From assembly GCA_903970515.1 (NCBI GenBank), contig CAJCJA010000026.1:1-53711 (forward strand): 53,711 bases of DNA. Reading direction: 5' to 3'. Made by a program: the position numbers and the translations under genes. A model generated the notes under the pieces. It searched no databases and was not told the DNA's origin. It worked only from the letters and a program-made list of their open reading frames with translations. The DNA is from Candidatus Saccharibacteria bacterium CG_4_10_14_0_2_um_filter_52_9. Its GTDB lineage: Bacteria > Actinomycetota > Acidimicrobiia > Acidimicrobiales > RAAP-2. This document shows, in pieces, positions 1-8,576 of the stretch. The stretch's first letter is position 1. Every line of letters starts with the position of its first letter.

Positions 1-1
1 T

Positions 2-502
2 CGACGACGTCGTCAGGTCGAAGAAGTCGCACGCCTGCACCGAAGAGTGCGTCAGCAACGCGCCAACGCGCACCACCAACTTTCACGTCGTCTGGTCAAC
101 GAGTTCGATCTGATCGTCGTCGAAGATTTGAAGATCACCAACATGGTGCGTCGACCAGCGCCGAGGAAGGACTCAATCAGTCCTGGTGGTTTCGCACCCA
201 ACGGGGCGAAGGCCAAATCGGGTCTCAACCGATCGATTAACGACGCGGGGTGGGGAGGATTACTTTTGCGACTTTCGTACAAGGCTGAGAGTGCCGGTCG
301 GATAGTCGTGAAAGTCAACCCCCACCACACGAGTCAACGCTGCGCGGCCTGTGGCCACGTAGCGTCCTCGAACCGGGTCAACCAGGCGTTATTTCACTGT
401 CAGCGTTGTGCTCACGAAGACCACGCTGACGTGAACGCCGCTCGTAACATCCTTGGGGCCGGTAGAGCCCAGCTGGCGTCAGCCAGCAACGGGCCGAAAT
501 GA
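2..502 (+). CDS. tnpB: TnpB-family RNA-guided nuclease of an IS200/IS605-type element, 5' end outside window
   Basis: This is the C-terminal part of a TnpB/OrfB protein. The frame is open from base 2, so the start lies upstream of the window. Visible are the RuvC-II strand with its catalytic Glu (IVVEDLKI), a four-cysteine zinc ribbon (CAACGH, then CQRCAH) and the RuvC-III Asp within DHADVNAARNI. The catalytic residues of this half are therefore intact, with no frameshift or internal stop. TnpB proteins are RNA-guided DNA nucleases that help their transposon persist; the guide RNA is usually encoded over the 3' end of tnpB. No TnpA transposase is visible. Whether the N-terminal WED/REC half and RuvC-I Asp are intact cannot be judged. 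The GTG at 47 is internal and unlikely to be the true start. Confidence 0.9.
   Translation, partial: RRRRQVEEVARLHRRVRQQRANAHHQLSRRLVNEFDLIVVEDLKITNMVRRPAPRKDSISPGGFAPNGAKAKSGLNRSINDAGWGGLLLRLSYKAESAGRIVVKVNPHHTSQRCAACGHVASSNRVNQALFHCQRCAHEDHADVNAARNILGAGRAQLASASNGPK
467..494 (+). other. Stem-loop at the 3' end of tnpB, candidate part of its guide (omega) RNA
   Basis: GCTGGC (472-477) pairs with GCCAGC (482-487) around a GTCA loop. The stem continues as GCCC (467-470) with GGGC (491-494) across a small internal loop. It lies in the last codons of tnpB, just before the TGA at 500-502. TnpB omega RNAs typically overlap the tnpB 3' end and contain such stems near the element's right end, so this is a reasonable candidate. 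It could instead act as a terminator, although no T-run follows. Confidence 0.4.
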
Positions 503-651
503 CCCACTACCTGACATCACTTCAAAGCACGGTCGATTCCGGCGCCAACACGCGCCCCGGCGACTGACGGGACAGCCCTGGTCGACCCGTGCCCTGTTCA
601 AAGGGGGTACGCGGTTTGACTATTGTCCAAGGAAGTCCTAGAGGGGGAAGA
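503..651 (+). promoter_or_regulatory. Non-coding gap with candidate promoter and Shine-Dalgarno for the ABC operon
   Basis: The 149 bases between tnpB and the permease gene contain no convincing gene. An 8-base palindrome GGTCGACC lies at 580-587. TATTGT at 621-626 fits the actinobacterial -10 pattern TANNNT, and TTGACT at 616-621 overlaps it as a possible alternative -35. A strong purine-rich Shine-Dalgarno (GAGGGGGAAG) sits directly before the GTG at 652. The right end of the transposable element should also fall in or near this gap, but I could not define it. Confidence 0.35.
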
Positions 652-1602
652 GTGCTGAGGTACGTACTACGAAGAGTCGTGATGTTGATCGCGATTTGCT
701 TCATTATCTCGGTCGGAAGCTTCTATCTCATCCACTTACTTCCCGGTAATATCACGACGGTCATTGAGGGACCCGGGGCGAGTCCGGAGAATCAGGCCAA
801 GCTCTACAAACTTCTCGGCCTGAACAAGCCCATCTACCAGCAGTACTTCGTGTGGATCAGCAACGTACTTCGCGGCAATCTGGGTACGTCGTTCATCTCG
901 CAGACCTCCGTCGCGAGCACCATTCGTGCGGCGCTGCCGATCGACCTCGAAATCATTTTCCTCTCACAGATCCTGGCGTTCATCACCGCCATCCCGATCG
1001 CGATGCGTTCGGCGCGCAAACCCGATGGGTGGCTCGATCGGGCCTTCAGCGCCGGTAGCTTCACTCTCTTATCGGTGCCGACGTTCATCGTCATCGTCTT
1101 GATGGTGTTGTTCATTTCAATTAAGGCGGGCGTCCCCCATACGGGACCATCGTCGTACGTCTCGTTCTCGCAGGACTGGTTAGGCAACCTCGAGAGCATG
1201 GCGCTCCCCGCGATAGCTCTCGCCATAGGGAGCTTCGTGGTCTATTACCGCGTGCTCCGCAGCGATCTCATCGCGACGTTGCAAGAAGAATTCATCACTA
1301 TGGCGCGCTCCAAGGGTCTGAGCCAGCGTCGCATCATGTGGCGACACGCGTTTCGGCCGTCGTCAGTGGCGCTCCTCGGTGCCGCGGGCGTCAACATAGG
1401 TGGATTGCTCGCGAGTGGATTTGTTGTCCAGTATCTACTTAATATTCCTGGATTGGGATACACCTTGATCAGTGCCATCGACACCAGTGACTATCTCTTG
1501 GTGCAGGGCATTGTTCTCGTGGTCTCGGTGGGTGTGGTCTTGATCAACTTCATCTTTGACTTCATTATCAACATTGTCGACCCGAGGATTAGTCGTGAGT
1601 AA
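652..1602 (+). CDS. ABC importer permease, DppB/OppB type
   Basis: First of two inner-membrane permeases of a peptide/nickel-type (PepT) ABC importer; 316 residues, the normal length. An N-terminal membrane segment (about residues 9-28) is followed by the family's LGLNKPIYQQY region and GNLGTS, and further membrane helices. The EAA loop that contacts the ATPase is at about 212-236 (EEFITMARSKGLSQRRIMWR). The GTG at 652 was chosen because GAGGGGGAAG sits immediately upstream; an earlier ATG at 589 lacks a ribosome site and would add an unrelated 21-residue tail. The next permease overlaps it by 8 bases, indicating one operon. Substrate cannot be told from the permease; oligopeptides, dipeptides or a metal chelate are all possible. 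Confidence 0.9.
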   Translation: MLRYVLRRVVMLIAICFIISVGSFYLIHLLPGNITTVIEGPGASPENQAKLYKLLGLNKPIYQQYFVWISNVLRGNLGTSFISQTSVASTIRAALPIDLEIIFLSQILAFITAIPIAMRSARKPDGWLDRAFSAGSFTLLSVPTFIVIVLMVLFISIKAGVPHTGPSSYVSFSQDWLGNLESMALPAIALAIGSFVVYYRVLRSDLIATLQEEFITMARSKGLSQRRIMWRHAFRPSSVALLGAAGVNIGGLLASGFVVQYLLNIPGLGYTLISAIDTSDYLLVQGIVLVVSVGVVLINFIFDFIINIVDPRISRE

Positions 1603-2476
1603 TTTCCCCCAGTTCAGTGTCCTCGAGGAGGCGATCCTCGTAGAAAAACCCGAAGCAAAGGAGCCCTTGGGCATCCTTTTTTGGATCTGCGTCGGTTGGA
1701 TTGGTCTCAACATCGTTGGTGCCCTGTTCGCGAACGTCTTGCCTATTGAGAACCCCCTGTTTCAGAACTACTCATTCATCAATTCCGGTCCATCGCTGCA
1801 CCACCTCTTTGGTACCGATGACCTCGGGCGCGACATCCTCGCGCGCGTGATCTATGGATCGAGGGTGTCGCTTTCCGTGGGGGCCGGAGCGATGGTGATT
1901 GGCTTCGGTGTCGGCGCCCCCCTCGGCATGCTCGCGGCGTATCGTCGAGGTCGCTTCGACACGATTCTCACGAACGTGATGTACGTCCTGCTCGCATTTC
2001 CGGCGATCATCGCGACGATCGCGATCCTTTCTTTTTGGACGCCTCGTTCCTTGTTCAAGATCATCGTGGTGATTGGCGTCGCGTCGATCCCGCTCGTTTA
2101 TCGAGTGATCCGCACGGCCACCTTGAGCGTGGCGACCAAGGACTTTATCATCGCGGCCAAGGTCCAGGGGGCGACCGATCGTCGCATCATCTTTCGCGAG
2201 CTCACGCCCAACATCGCGCCCATCGCAATTTCATTCCTGCTGATCGGCGTCGCCACGGTCATCGCCCTCGAGGGCGCCCTCGCGTTCCTAGGACTCTCGG
2301 TCAATCCCCCGACTCCCTCATGGGGCAACATGATCAACGAGGCGCGCACCATTTTGCAAGTAAATCCGTGGCTCGTGATCTTTCCGTCGGCGGCCCTGTG
2401 TCTGTTCTTGTTGTGCTTGAACTTCATCGGTGATCGTTTGCGCCACCACTTCGACGTCACCGAGGTGAAGCTGTGA
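1595..2476 (+). CDS. ABC importer permease, DppC/OppC type
   Basis: Second permease of the importer, 293 residues. It has the N-terminal membrane segment and the family hallmark FGTDDLGRDILARVIYGSR (about 73-91), where periplasmic contacts precede the main membrane domain. The EAA coupling loop lies at about 182-205 (KDFIIAAKVQGATDRRIIFR). The chosen GTG at 1595 has GAGGA about six bases upstream and overlaps the end of the first permease gene. Its stop overlaps the GTG of the next gene (GTGA), so the four transporter genes are translationally coupled. It is expected to pair with the upstream permease to form the channel. Confidence 0.9.
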   Translation: MSNFPQFSVLEEAILVEKPEAKEPLGILFWICVGWIGLNIVGALFANVLPIENPLFQNYSFINSGPSLHHLFGTDDLGRDILARVIYGSRVSLSVGAGAMVIGFGVGAPLGMLAAYRRGRFDTILTNVMYVLLAFPAIIATIAILSFWTPRSLFKIIVVIGVASIPLVYRVIRTATLSVATKDFIIAAKVQGATDRRIIFRELTPNIAPIAISFLLIGVATVIALEGALAFLGLSVNPPTPSWGNMINEARTILQVNPWLVIFPSAALCLFLLCLNFIGDRLRHHFDVTEVKL

Positions 2477-3480
2477 GCGTTGAGCAGGAAAAGTTGCTGG
2501 TCGTCAAGGACCTCGCCACGACGTTCCACACCGCGGGCGGCGATCTGCCCGCCGTCGGTGGCGTCTCGTTCGACATGGAACGGAACCAGACGATTGGCAT
2601 CGTTGGTGAATCCGGTTCGGGCAAGACCGTGTTGTCGCGCACCATCATGGGACTCCAACAGCGCACCAACGTGACCGTCACCGGTTCGGTGCTCTTGTCG
2701 GGCTTTGAAATGGTCGGCGCAAGCGAGGACGACAAGCGAAAACGTTGGGGCACCGAAGTCGCCATGATCTTCCAGGATCCAATGACCTCACTCAACCCGG
2801 TCATGAAAGTGGGCAAGCAGATCGACGAGACCCTGCGCGTGCGTCTCGGGATGTCCAAAGTCGACGCCAAGGCACGTGCCATTGAGCTGCTGGAACTGGT
2901 GGGAATCCCGTCGCCCCAGTACCGCTACGACGCGTATCCGGGCCAGCTCTCGGGGGGCATGCGCCAACGCGTCGTGATCGCGATCGCCCTCGCCTGCTCT
3001 CCCCAATTGCTCTTGGCGGACGAACCCACGACTGGGCTCGACGTGACGATCCAAGCGCAGATCTTGAACCTCCTCGAAGAATTGAAGGAACGCCTCGAGA
3101 TGTCCGTTGTACTCGTCACCCACGACCTCGGCGTCGTCGCGACGCGAACGTCGCGCATCATCGTGATGTACGCGGGACGCATCGTCGAGATTGGCTCCAC
3201 GCGCGAGGTGTTCGCGGGTCACCGCATGCCTTACACGCGCGCTCTGCTCGAAAGTTCTCCCAAAGTGTCCAACGCCTCGCACACCCGACTGACAACCATC
3301 CCCGGGCGACCGCCGAACCTGCTCAAACTCACCGATGGTTGCAGCTTCGCGCCTCGGTGCTCATACGCGACCGACAAGTGTCGCGTCGAACGGCCCGAAC
3401 TCCAAGCGGCCGATGAACCCGGCCACATGTTCGCGTGCTGGAATCCCCTCCCCAAGACGCGTAGGACGGTGAGAAAATGA
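2473..3480 (+). CDS. ABC importer ATPase, DppD/OppD type
   Basis: First ATPase of the peptide-type importer, 335 residues, cytoplasmic. Walker A is GESGSGKT (45-52), the Q-loop is in IFQDP (Gln-101), the signature is LSGGMRQR (159-166), Walker B is LLLADE (179-184) and the switch His is His-217 (VTHDLG). The C-terminal oligopeptide-transporter domain carries the usual cysteine-bearing segment (CSFAPRCSYATDKC), which in relatives can bind an iron-sulfur cluster. The start GTG overlaps the stop of the preceding permease, and its own stop overlaps the ATG of the second ATPase. All catalytic motifs are intact. Confidence 0.92.
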   Translation: MSVEQEKLLVVKDLATTFHTAGGDLPAVGGVSFDMERNQTIGIVGESGSGKTVLSRTIMGLQQRTNVTVTGSVLLSGFEMVGASEDDKRKRWGTEVAMIFQDPMTSLNPVMKVGKQIDETLRVRLGMSKVDAKARAIELLELVGIPSPQYRYDAYPGQLSGGMRQRVVIAIALACSPQLLLADEPTTGLDVTIQAQILNLLEELKERLEMSVVLVTHDLGVVATRTSRIIVMYAGRIVEIGSTREVFAGHRMPYTRALLESSPKVSNASHTRLTTIPGRPPNLLKLTDGCSFAPRCSYATDKCRVERPELQAADEPGHMFACWNPLPKTRRTVRK

Positions 3481-4451
3481 CCGAGACCAGAGAGCCACTT
3501 TTGAAGGTGAGTGATCTCGTCGTCACCTTCGGTATGGGACGCCACCAAGTCGCCGCCGTCGCGGGGGTGAGTTTCGAGATCTACGAGGGCGAGACCCTCG
3601 GCCTGGTCGGCGAGTCGGGCTGTGGCAAGTCCACGACGGGCAAGGCGCTCATGCGCATCGTCGAGCCCTCGAGCGGCACCATTGAGCTCGACGGGACTGA
3701 CGTCATTGCCCAAAAAGGCAAGGCACTGCGCAACATACGCACTCGCATGCAGATGATCTTCCAGGACCCGATCTCCTCGCTCAACCCACGGCGTCGCATC
3801 AAGGACATCGTCGCCGAACCCCTCGACTGTTGGAAATCAGTCACCGGCGACGAGCGCGACGTGCTGATCAGCGACTTGCTCACCAAAGTCGGCATCGATC
3901 CCAAGGTCTACGGGAACCGCTACGCACGTCAGTTCTCGGGTGGCCAATGCCAGCGAATCTCGATCGCCCGATCACTCGCCATGCGCCCCAAACTGCTCAT
4001 CTGTGACGAGATGGTCTCGGCGTTAGACGTCTCGGTCCAAGCCCAGATCCTCAATCTCCTCGAAGACTTGAAGCACGAATACGGGCTCACGTTATTGTTC
4101 ATCGCCCACGACCTCGCGGTCGTGAAGAACGTGAGCGACCGTGTCGCAGTCATGTACCTGGGACGCATCTGCGAGATCGGTCCGGCGGACACACTGTACG
4201 AAGCGCCCGCACACCCTTACACGAAGTTCTTGCTGGGCGCCGCGCTCGAAGCGGACCCCGACTCACCCGTACATGGCGAAGTCCTCGGTGGCGAACCACC
4301 AAGTCCCTTGAATCCCCCGAGCGGATGCCGCTTTCGTACGCGTTGTCCATTCGCGACCGAGAAGTGCGTCGAGATCGAACCCCAACTCGAAGAGGTGGCG
4401 CCGGGACATCACGTCGCGTGTCACTACCCACTCACGATTAGCAAGAAGTAA
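3477..4451 (+). CDS. ABC importer ATPase, DppF/OppF type
   Basis: Second ATPase of the importer, 324 residues, expected to heterodimerise with the preceding one. Walker A is GESGCGKS (45-52), Q-loop Gln-96, signature FSGGQCQR (153-160), Walker B LLICDE (173-178) and switch His-211. The C-terminal cysteine segment (CRFRTRCPFATEKC) is present. The Walker B extension reads DEMVSALD rather than the common DEPVSALD, a tolerated variation. It is the last gene of the operon and faces rpsA on the opposite strand only 30 bases away. No binding-protein gene follows; that subunit must lie upstream of the tnpB gene or elsewhere. Confidence 0.92.
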   Translation: MTETREPLLKVSDLVVTFGMGRHQVAAVAGVSFEIYEGETLGLVGESGCGKSTTGKALMRIVEPSSGTIELDGTDVIAQKGKALRNIRTRMQMIFQDPISSLNPRRRIKDIVAEPLDCWKSVTGDERDVLISDLLTKVGIDPKVYGNRYARQFSGGQCQRISIARSLAMRPKLLICDEMVSALDVSVQAQILNLLEDLKHEYGLTLLFIAHDLAVVKNVSDRVAVMYLGRICEIGPADTLYEAPAHPYTKFLLGAALEADPDSPVHGEVLGGEPPSPLNPPSGCRFRTRCPFATEKCVEIEPQLEEVAPGHHVACHYPLTISKK

Positions 4452-4454
4452 CGA

Positions 4455-4472
4455 CGTCGCTCGAAGGCGACG
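4455..4472. terminator. Short stem-loop between convergent transporter operon and rpsA
   Basis: CGTCGC (4455-4460) and GCGACG (4467-4472) can pair around a six-base loop in the 30-base gap between two converging genes. The position suits a bidirectional terminator, but there is no T-run on either side, so the call rests on position and symmetry only. Confidence 0.35.
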
Positions 4473-4481
4473 GCACGACGA

Positions 4482-5846
4482 CTATTCGGCGACGGTCTCG
4501 TCGCTCGGAGTATCGGCGACGGGCGCCTCATCCACGCCGGCCGTCTTGGTCGCGGGCCCCGTGGCGTATTCGGCCCACGCGGCTTGCGCTTCGGTCTCGG
4601 GGGTGAATTCGCCGTATTCGATGCCACCGATATAGTTGCCCTCGGTGTCATACGCGTGACTTCCGAACGCCTCGCGGTATTCCTCGCTCACTTCGCCACC
4701 TTCGGCAGCTTGTTTGATTGAGAGGCTGATTCGACGACGAGCGGTGTCGAGTTCGATGATCTTGACCCAGAGTTCCTCGCCGGCGGTGACGACCTGGTCG
4801 GGTGAGTCGACGTGGTGCGCCGCCATTTCCGAGATGTGCACGAGACCTTCAATGCCCTCACCCACTTGCACGAATGCACCGAATGGCACCATCTTGGTGA
4901 CGCGACCGTAGACCAGTTGATCGACGGCGTGACTGTCGGCGAAGACCTGCCAAGGGTCGGACTGGATGGCCTTGAGCGACAAGGAGATGCGCTCTTTGGA
5001 GAAGTCAACATCCAACACCTCGACGTCCACTTCGTCGCCCACGGTGACAACTTGGCTCGGGTGATCGATGTGCTTCCAACTCAACTCGGAGACGTGAATC
5101 AGACCGTCCATACCGCCGAGGTCGACGAAGGCACCGAAGTTCACGACCGAGGAGATAACGCCGTGACGACGTTCGCCCGGCTTCAGGTTGTTGAGGAAGT
5201 CGCCGCGTTGCTCTTTCTGAGTTTCTTCGAGCCACGCGCGCCGCGAGAGCACGACGTTGTTGCGGTTACGGTCGAGTTCGATGATCTTCGCTTCGACCGT
5301 CTTACCTATATAGGGCTGTAGCTCTCGCACGCGGCGAAGCTCTACGAGCGACGCGGGCAAGAAGCCGCGCAGTCCAATGTCGACGATGAGCCCGCCCTTG
5401 ACTACCTCGATGACGACGCCCTTGACGACTTCGTCGCGGTTCTTCAATTCTTCGATGTTGCTCCACGCCTTCTCGTACTGAGCGCGCTTCTTCGAGAGGA
5501 CGAGTCGACCTTCCTTATCCTCTTTTTGCAGGACGAGGCACTCCACGCGCTCTCCGAGCGAGACGATTTCGGAGGGATCGACGTCGTTGCGAATGGAGAG
5601 CTCGCGCGAGGGGATGACACCCTCGGACTTGAAACCAATGTCGAGCAGGACCTCGTCGTGGTCGATCTTGACGACGGTACCGGTGACGAGATCACCGTCT
5701 TCAAATTCGAGGACACTGTCGCCAACCAGGGTTGCGAGATCAGTGCCGACCATGTTGTCTTCGGTGATGACGCGAGGAATGTAATTTCCTTCTTCGTCAA
5801 AGGTGCCCATTTGCTGGGGAGAAAGGAGGCTGGTGCCGTCCGACAT
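4482..5846 (-). CDS. rpsA: 30S ribosomal protein S1
   Basis: Four S1 RNA-binding domains in tandem, the actinobacterial arrangement, in about 454 residues. Domain cores are visible as VLLDIGFKSEGVIP, GLIVDIGLRGFLPASLVE, FGAFVDLGGMDGLIHVSELS and FGAFVQVGEGIEGLVHISEM. S1 binds mRNA and helps load it on the 30S subunit. The last two repeats are the most canonical; the acidic C-terminal tail is likely flexible. I chose the ATG at 5846 (MSDGTSLL), preceded by AAAGAAG; an ATG at 5861 and a TTG at 5888 are in frame and remain possible. It follows polA on the same strand, as in Mycobacterium, with a leader of its own. Confidence 0.93.
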   Translation of the reverse strand: MSDGTSLLSPQQMGTFDEEGNYIPRVITEDNMVGTDLATLVGDSVLEFEDGDLVTGTVVKIDHDEVLLDIGFKSEGVIPSRELSIRNDVDPSEIVSLGERVECLVLQKEDKEGRLVLSKKRAQYEKAWSNIEELKNRDEVVKGVVIEVVKGGLIVDIGLRGFLPASLVELRRVRELQPYIGKTVEAKIIELDRNRNNVVLSRRAWLEETQKEQRGDFLNNLKPGERRHGVISSVVNFGAFVDLGGMDGLIHVSELSWKHIDHPSQVVTVGDEVDVEVLDVDFSKERISLSLKAIQSDPWQVFADSHAVDQLVYGRVTKMVPFGAFVQVGEGIEGLVHISEMAAHHVDSPDQVVTAGEELWVKIIELDTARRRISLSIKQAAEGGEVSEEYREAFGSHAYDTEGNYIGGIEYGEFTPETEAQAAWAEYATGPATKTAGVDEAPVADTPSDETVAE

Positions 5847-5896
5847 ACGTACTTCTTTCATGCGACCACACCGGGGTCCTCTAGGCAATAGGAGCG

Positions 5897-5931
5897 CTGG
5901 GTCGCCGGTGCAAACCCAGGTTTCAACCCTA
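5897..5931 (-). promoter_or_regulatory. Candidate rpsA promoter and leader hairpin
   Basis: On the minus strand TAGGGT (5931-5926) fits the TANNNT -10 pattern. Just downstream CTGGGT (5919-5914) and ACCCAG (5902-5897) can pair as a perfect six-base stem with an 11-base loop, which would sit at the start of a roughly 70-base rpsA leader. S1 genes are autoregulated in several bacteria through leader structures, so a role here is plausible but unproven. Confidence 0.35.
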
Positions 5932-5945
5932 TCACCTGTCTTTTT

Positions 5946-8576
5946 TTAGCCCTTTGCGGCGGCCCAGTTCTCACCCCAGGCGAGCGAAACTTCGAGTGGC
6001 ACCGAGAGCGTCGCCGCGTGGGTCAGCGCGTCGATGACAATCGCTTCGACCCGCGGCTTTTCATCGGGCGGCGCTTCGACGAGGACTTCGTCGTGCACCT
6101 GGAGAATGAGACGCGCCTCGAGACCTCCGGCGCTTAGTTCGCGATCGAGTCGAACCAGCGCGAACTTGAAGATGTCGGCGGCGAGGCCTTGGATGCCCGC
6201 GTTCATGGCTTGACGCTCGGCCGCCTGACGCTGTGGTCCCACCGCGGTCGCGAGGTCGGGAAAAGGTCGGATTCGACCGAACTCAGTGCGCGAGTAGCCC
6301 TTGTTACGGATGTCCTTGATCGTGGCGTCCATGTAGGCGCGCAGCGACGGAAAACCAGCGAAGTACTTATCCATGACCTCCTTCGCCGCACTCACACTCA
6401 CGCCAAGGCGTTGGCTCAAGCCGTAAGCCTCCATCCCGTAGGCGAGTCCGTAGGAGACGGCTTTGGCTTGCTCGCGTTGCTCATGAGTCACCTTCGCGGG
6501 CGCGACGCCAAACACGGAGGCGGCGATGGTGCGATGCACGTCCTCGTGCGACTCGAACGCCGCGAGTAGTCCGCTGTCCTGGGAGAGGTGCGCGAGAATA
6601 CGTAATTCGATTTGGTTGTAGTCCGCAACGCACAACAGCCAACCCGGGCTGGGCACGAAGGCGTAGCGCAAACGTCGACCCTCTTGAGAACGCACGGGGA
6701 TGTTGTGCAAGTTGGGATTCTCCGAGGAGAGTCGACCGGTGCGCGCGACCGTTTGGCGAAACTCAGCGTGAATACGTCCGTCGGGCCCGACCGCGTCAAT
6801 CAATGGCGCACCATAGGTGCTGCGCAACTTCTCCACCTCGCGGTAGCGAAGGATGAGCGGCACGATCTTGTGCTCGTCCTGGATCGCCTCAAGCGAAGAC
6901 GCGTCGGTCGAATACCCCGACTTGATCTTTTTCACCGCGGTGAGTCCTAGTTCGTCGAAGAGCACCGTCTGAAGTTGTTGTGGGGAATTCACCTTGAACT
7001 CATGGCCGGCCGTCTTTTGAATCTTGGCGTCGAGCTGGGTTGCCTCCTTCGCGAATTCGTCATTGATCGTGCGCAGCATCTTCACGTCGACGCAAATCCC
7101 TCGCGACTCCATGCGCCCGAGCACCGCCACCAACGGCAGCTCCACTTGCTCATAGACGGCGTTCAGTTCCCATTTGGTGATATCCGCACGTAACACCTCG
7201 AGCAATCGCGCGATCAGATTGACGTCACGAATCAAGGTTTCGTCGCTCGCGACCTCGTCAAACAACGACGGCGCGTGGGTCGTAAGCGTCTCGCCGAGAA
7301 AACGTTGTGCGACGTCAGCGAGTTCGTACTGGCCACTCGTCGCGTCGACGAGAAATGCCATGATCGAGGTGTCGTCGTGTGGTTCCGCGAGTGCAACGCC
7401 TTCGTTGCTCGCGTGACGGTAGAGCTCTCGCAGGTCGTGACCACGCAACGATGACGAACCCGCGAGCGCGAAGAACTCGCTCTCACTCGCCACGGCAACC
7501 GCGCGCGCCTTCTCGTCGAACACGGCGACTCGCCCCTTGGCGTAGGCGAGCACGTAGGTGCCCTGGGACTTCACGACCTCGCCGAGTGACTTGGCGCGCG
7601 AAAGGTCCTTGCTCGGTGCCTTGGTGGCCTTCTTCTCGGGCGTGGCACCACCCACCGGCTCGCCGAGCAAGCCGTCGCGCATGACCTTCTCGAAGCGCGC
7701 GCGCATCGCGTTCATCTCGAAACGATCGAAGAACGCGGCGACCTCCTCGCGCTTCCATCCGCCCATCGTGATGTCGTCCAACGTGAAGTCGAGTGGCACG
7801 TCGCGGATAAGACGCATCACTTCGGCGTTGTTGCGCGCACGCTGTTCGTACGTGGCGAGGTTCTCGCGAAGTTTCGGAGTGAGCGCATCGAGGTGCTGGT
7901 AAAGGTCGTCGAAATCGCGATACTGCGCGAAGAGTTTCGCCGCCGTCTTCTCGCCCACGCCCGGGACGCCCGGAAGGTTGTCGGAGGTGTCCCCGCGCAA
8001 CGCCGCGAGCAAGGGATAGCGTCGCGGCTCGATGCCGCAGCGCTCGACGATGCCCGCTTCGTCGTAGAGCGAATAATCGGAAACCCCGCGCCGGTTGTAG
8101 AGCACCTTGACGAACGGATCCTCCACCAGCTGGAAGGTGTCCCGATCCCCCGTCACGACGACGACGGGAATCTTCTCGTCACGACCCCAGGTGGCGAGCG
8201 TCGCGAGCACGTCGTCGGCTTCGAAGTTCGTCACACCCAGTACCGGGATGTGCAAGACCTCGCACAACCCACGAATCAAGTCGAACTGGTGCTCGATCTC
8301 GATCGGCGTCTCGGCACGTCCGCCCTTGTAGTTGACCGTCATGGTCTCGCGAAAGGTGCCCCCCGGTAGGTCGAACGCCACGCACAGGGCGCGTGGTTCT
8401 TGCGAGCGAATGAGCGACACCAACATTGACGCGAAGCCGTGCAGCGCGTTGGTGACGACGCCCTCGGACGTCTTTATGTCGGTCGAGAGGGCGAAGAACG
8501 CGCGAAACGCCAACGACATCCCGTCGAGTAGGACGAGGGGTCGCTGGTCGTTGCCCGCGTCAACCAACGAACTCAC
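5946..8576 (-). CDS. polA: DNA polymerase I
   Basis: Full-length Pol I, 876 residues. The 5'-3' exonuclease domain occupies about 1-295 (LLDGMSLAFRAFFAL; GDTSDNLPGVPGVGEKTAAKL). The 320-450 region matches the 3'-5' exonuclease position but lacks its acidic metal-binding motifs, so proofreading is probably absent, as in other actinobacteria. The polymerase domain has motif A (DYNQIELRI, 652-660), motif B (Arg-701, Lys-705, Tyr-709, Tyr-713) and motif C (QVHDE, 826-830). Tyr-709 occupies the place of E. coli Phe-762. The GTG at 8576 overlaps the upstream regulator gene; a TTG at 8567 with AAGGGTGAG before it is an equally good start. Nick repair and Okazaki fragment processing are the expected roles. 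Confidence 0.96.
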   Translation of the reverse strand: MSSLVDAGNDQRPLVLLDGMSLAFRAFFALSTDIKTSEGVVTNALHGFASMLVSLIRSQEPRALCVAFDLPGGTFRETMTVNYKGGRAETPIEIEHQFDLIRGLCEVLHIPVLGVTNFEADDVLATLATWGRDEKIPVVVVTGDRDTFQLVEDPFVKVLYNRRGVSDYSLYDEAGIVERCGIEPRRYPLLAALRGDTSDNLPGVPGVGEKTAAKLFAQYRDFDDLYQHLDALTPKLRENLATYEQRARNNAEVMRLIRDVPLDFTLDDITMGGWKREEVAAFFDRFEMNAMRARFEKVMRDGLLGEPVGGATPEKKATKAPSKDLSRAKSLGEVVKSQGTYVLAYAKGRVAVFDEKARAVAVASESEFFALAGSSSLRGHDLRELYRHASNEGVALAEPHDDTSIMAFLVDATSGQYELADVAQRFLGETLTTHAPSLFDEVASDETLIRDVNLIARLLEVLRADITKWELNAVYEQVELPLVAVLGRMESRGICVDVKMLRTINDEFAKEATQLDAKIQKTAGHEFKVNSPQQLQTVLFDELGLTAVKKIKSGYSTDASSLEAIQDEHKIVPLILRYREVEKLRSTYGAPLIDAVGPDGRIHAEFRQTVARTGRLSSENPNLHNIPVRSQEGRRLRYAFVPSPGWLLCVADYNQIELRILAHLSQDSGLLAAFESHEDVHRTIAASVFGVAPAKVTHEQREQAKAVSYGLAYGMEAYGLSQRLGVSVSAAKEVMDKYFAGFPSLRAYMDATIKDIRNKGYSRTEFGRIRPFPDLATAVGPQRQAAERQAMNAGIQGLAADIFKFALVRLDRELSAGGLEARLILQVHDEVLVEAPPDEKPRVEAIVIDALTHAATLSVPLEVSLAWGENWAAAKG

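Noticed and set aside
453-641. 62-codon frame between tnpB and the ABC operon
   Set aside because: Overlaps the end of tnpB in another frame, has no ribosome site and no similarity I recognise.
5932-5946. T-run at 5940-5946 as a terminator on the plus strand
   Set aside because: No plus-strand gene ends here, and on the minus strand it is an A-run after polA, which does not fit an intrinsic terminator.
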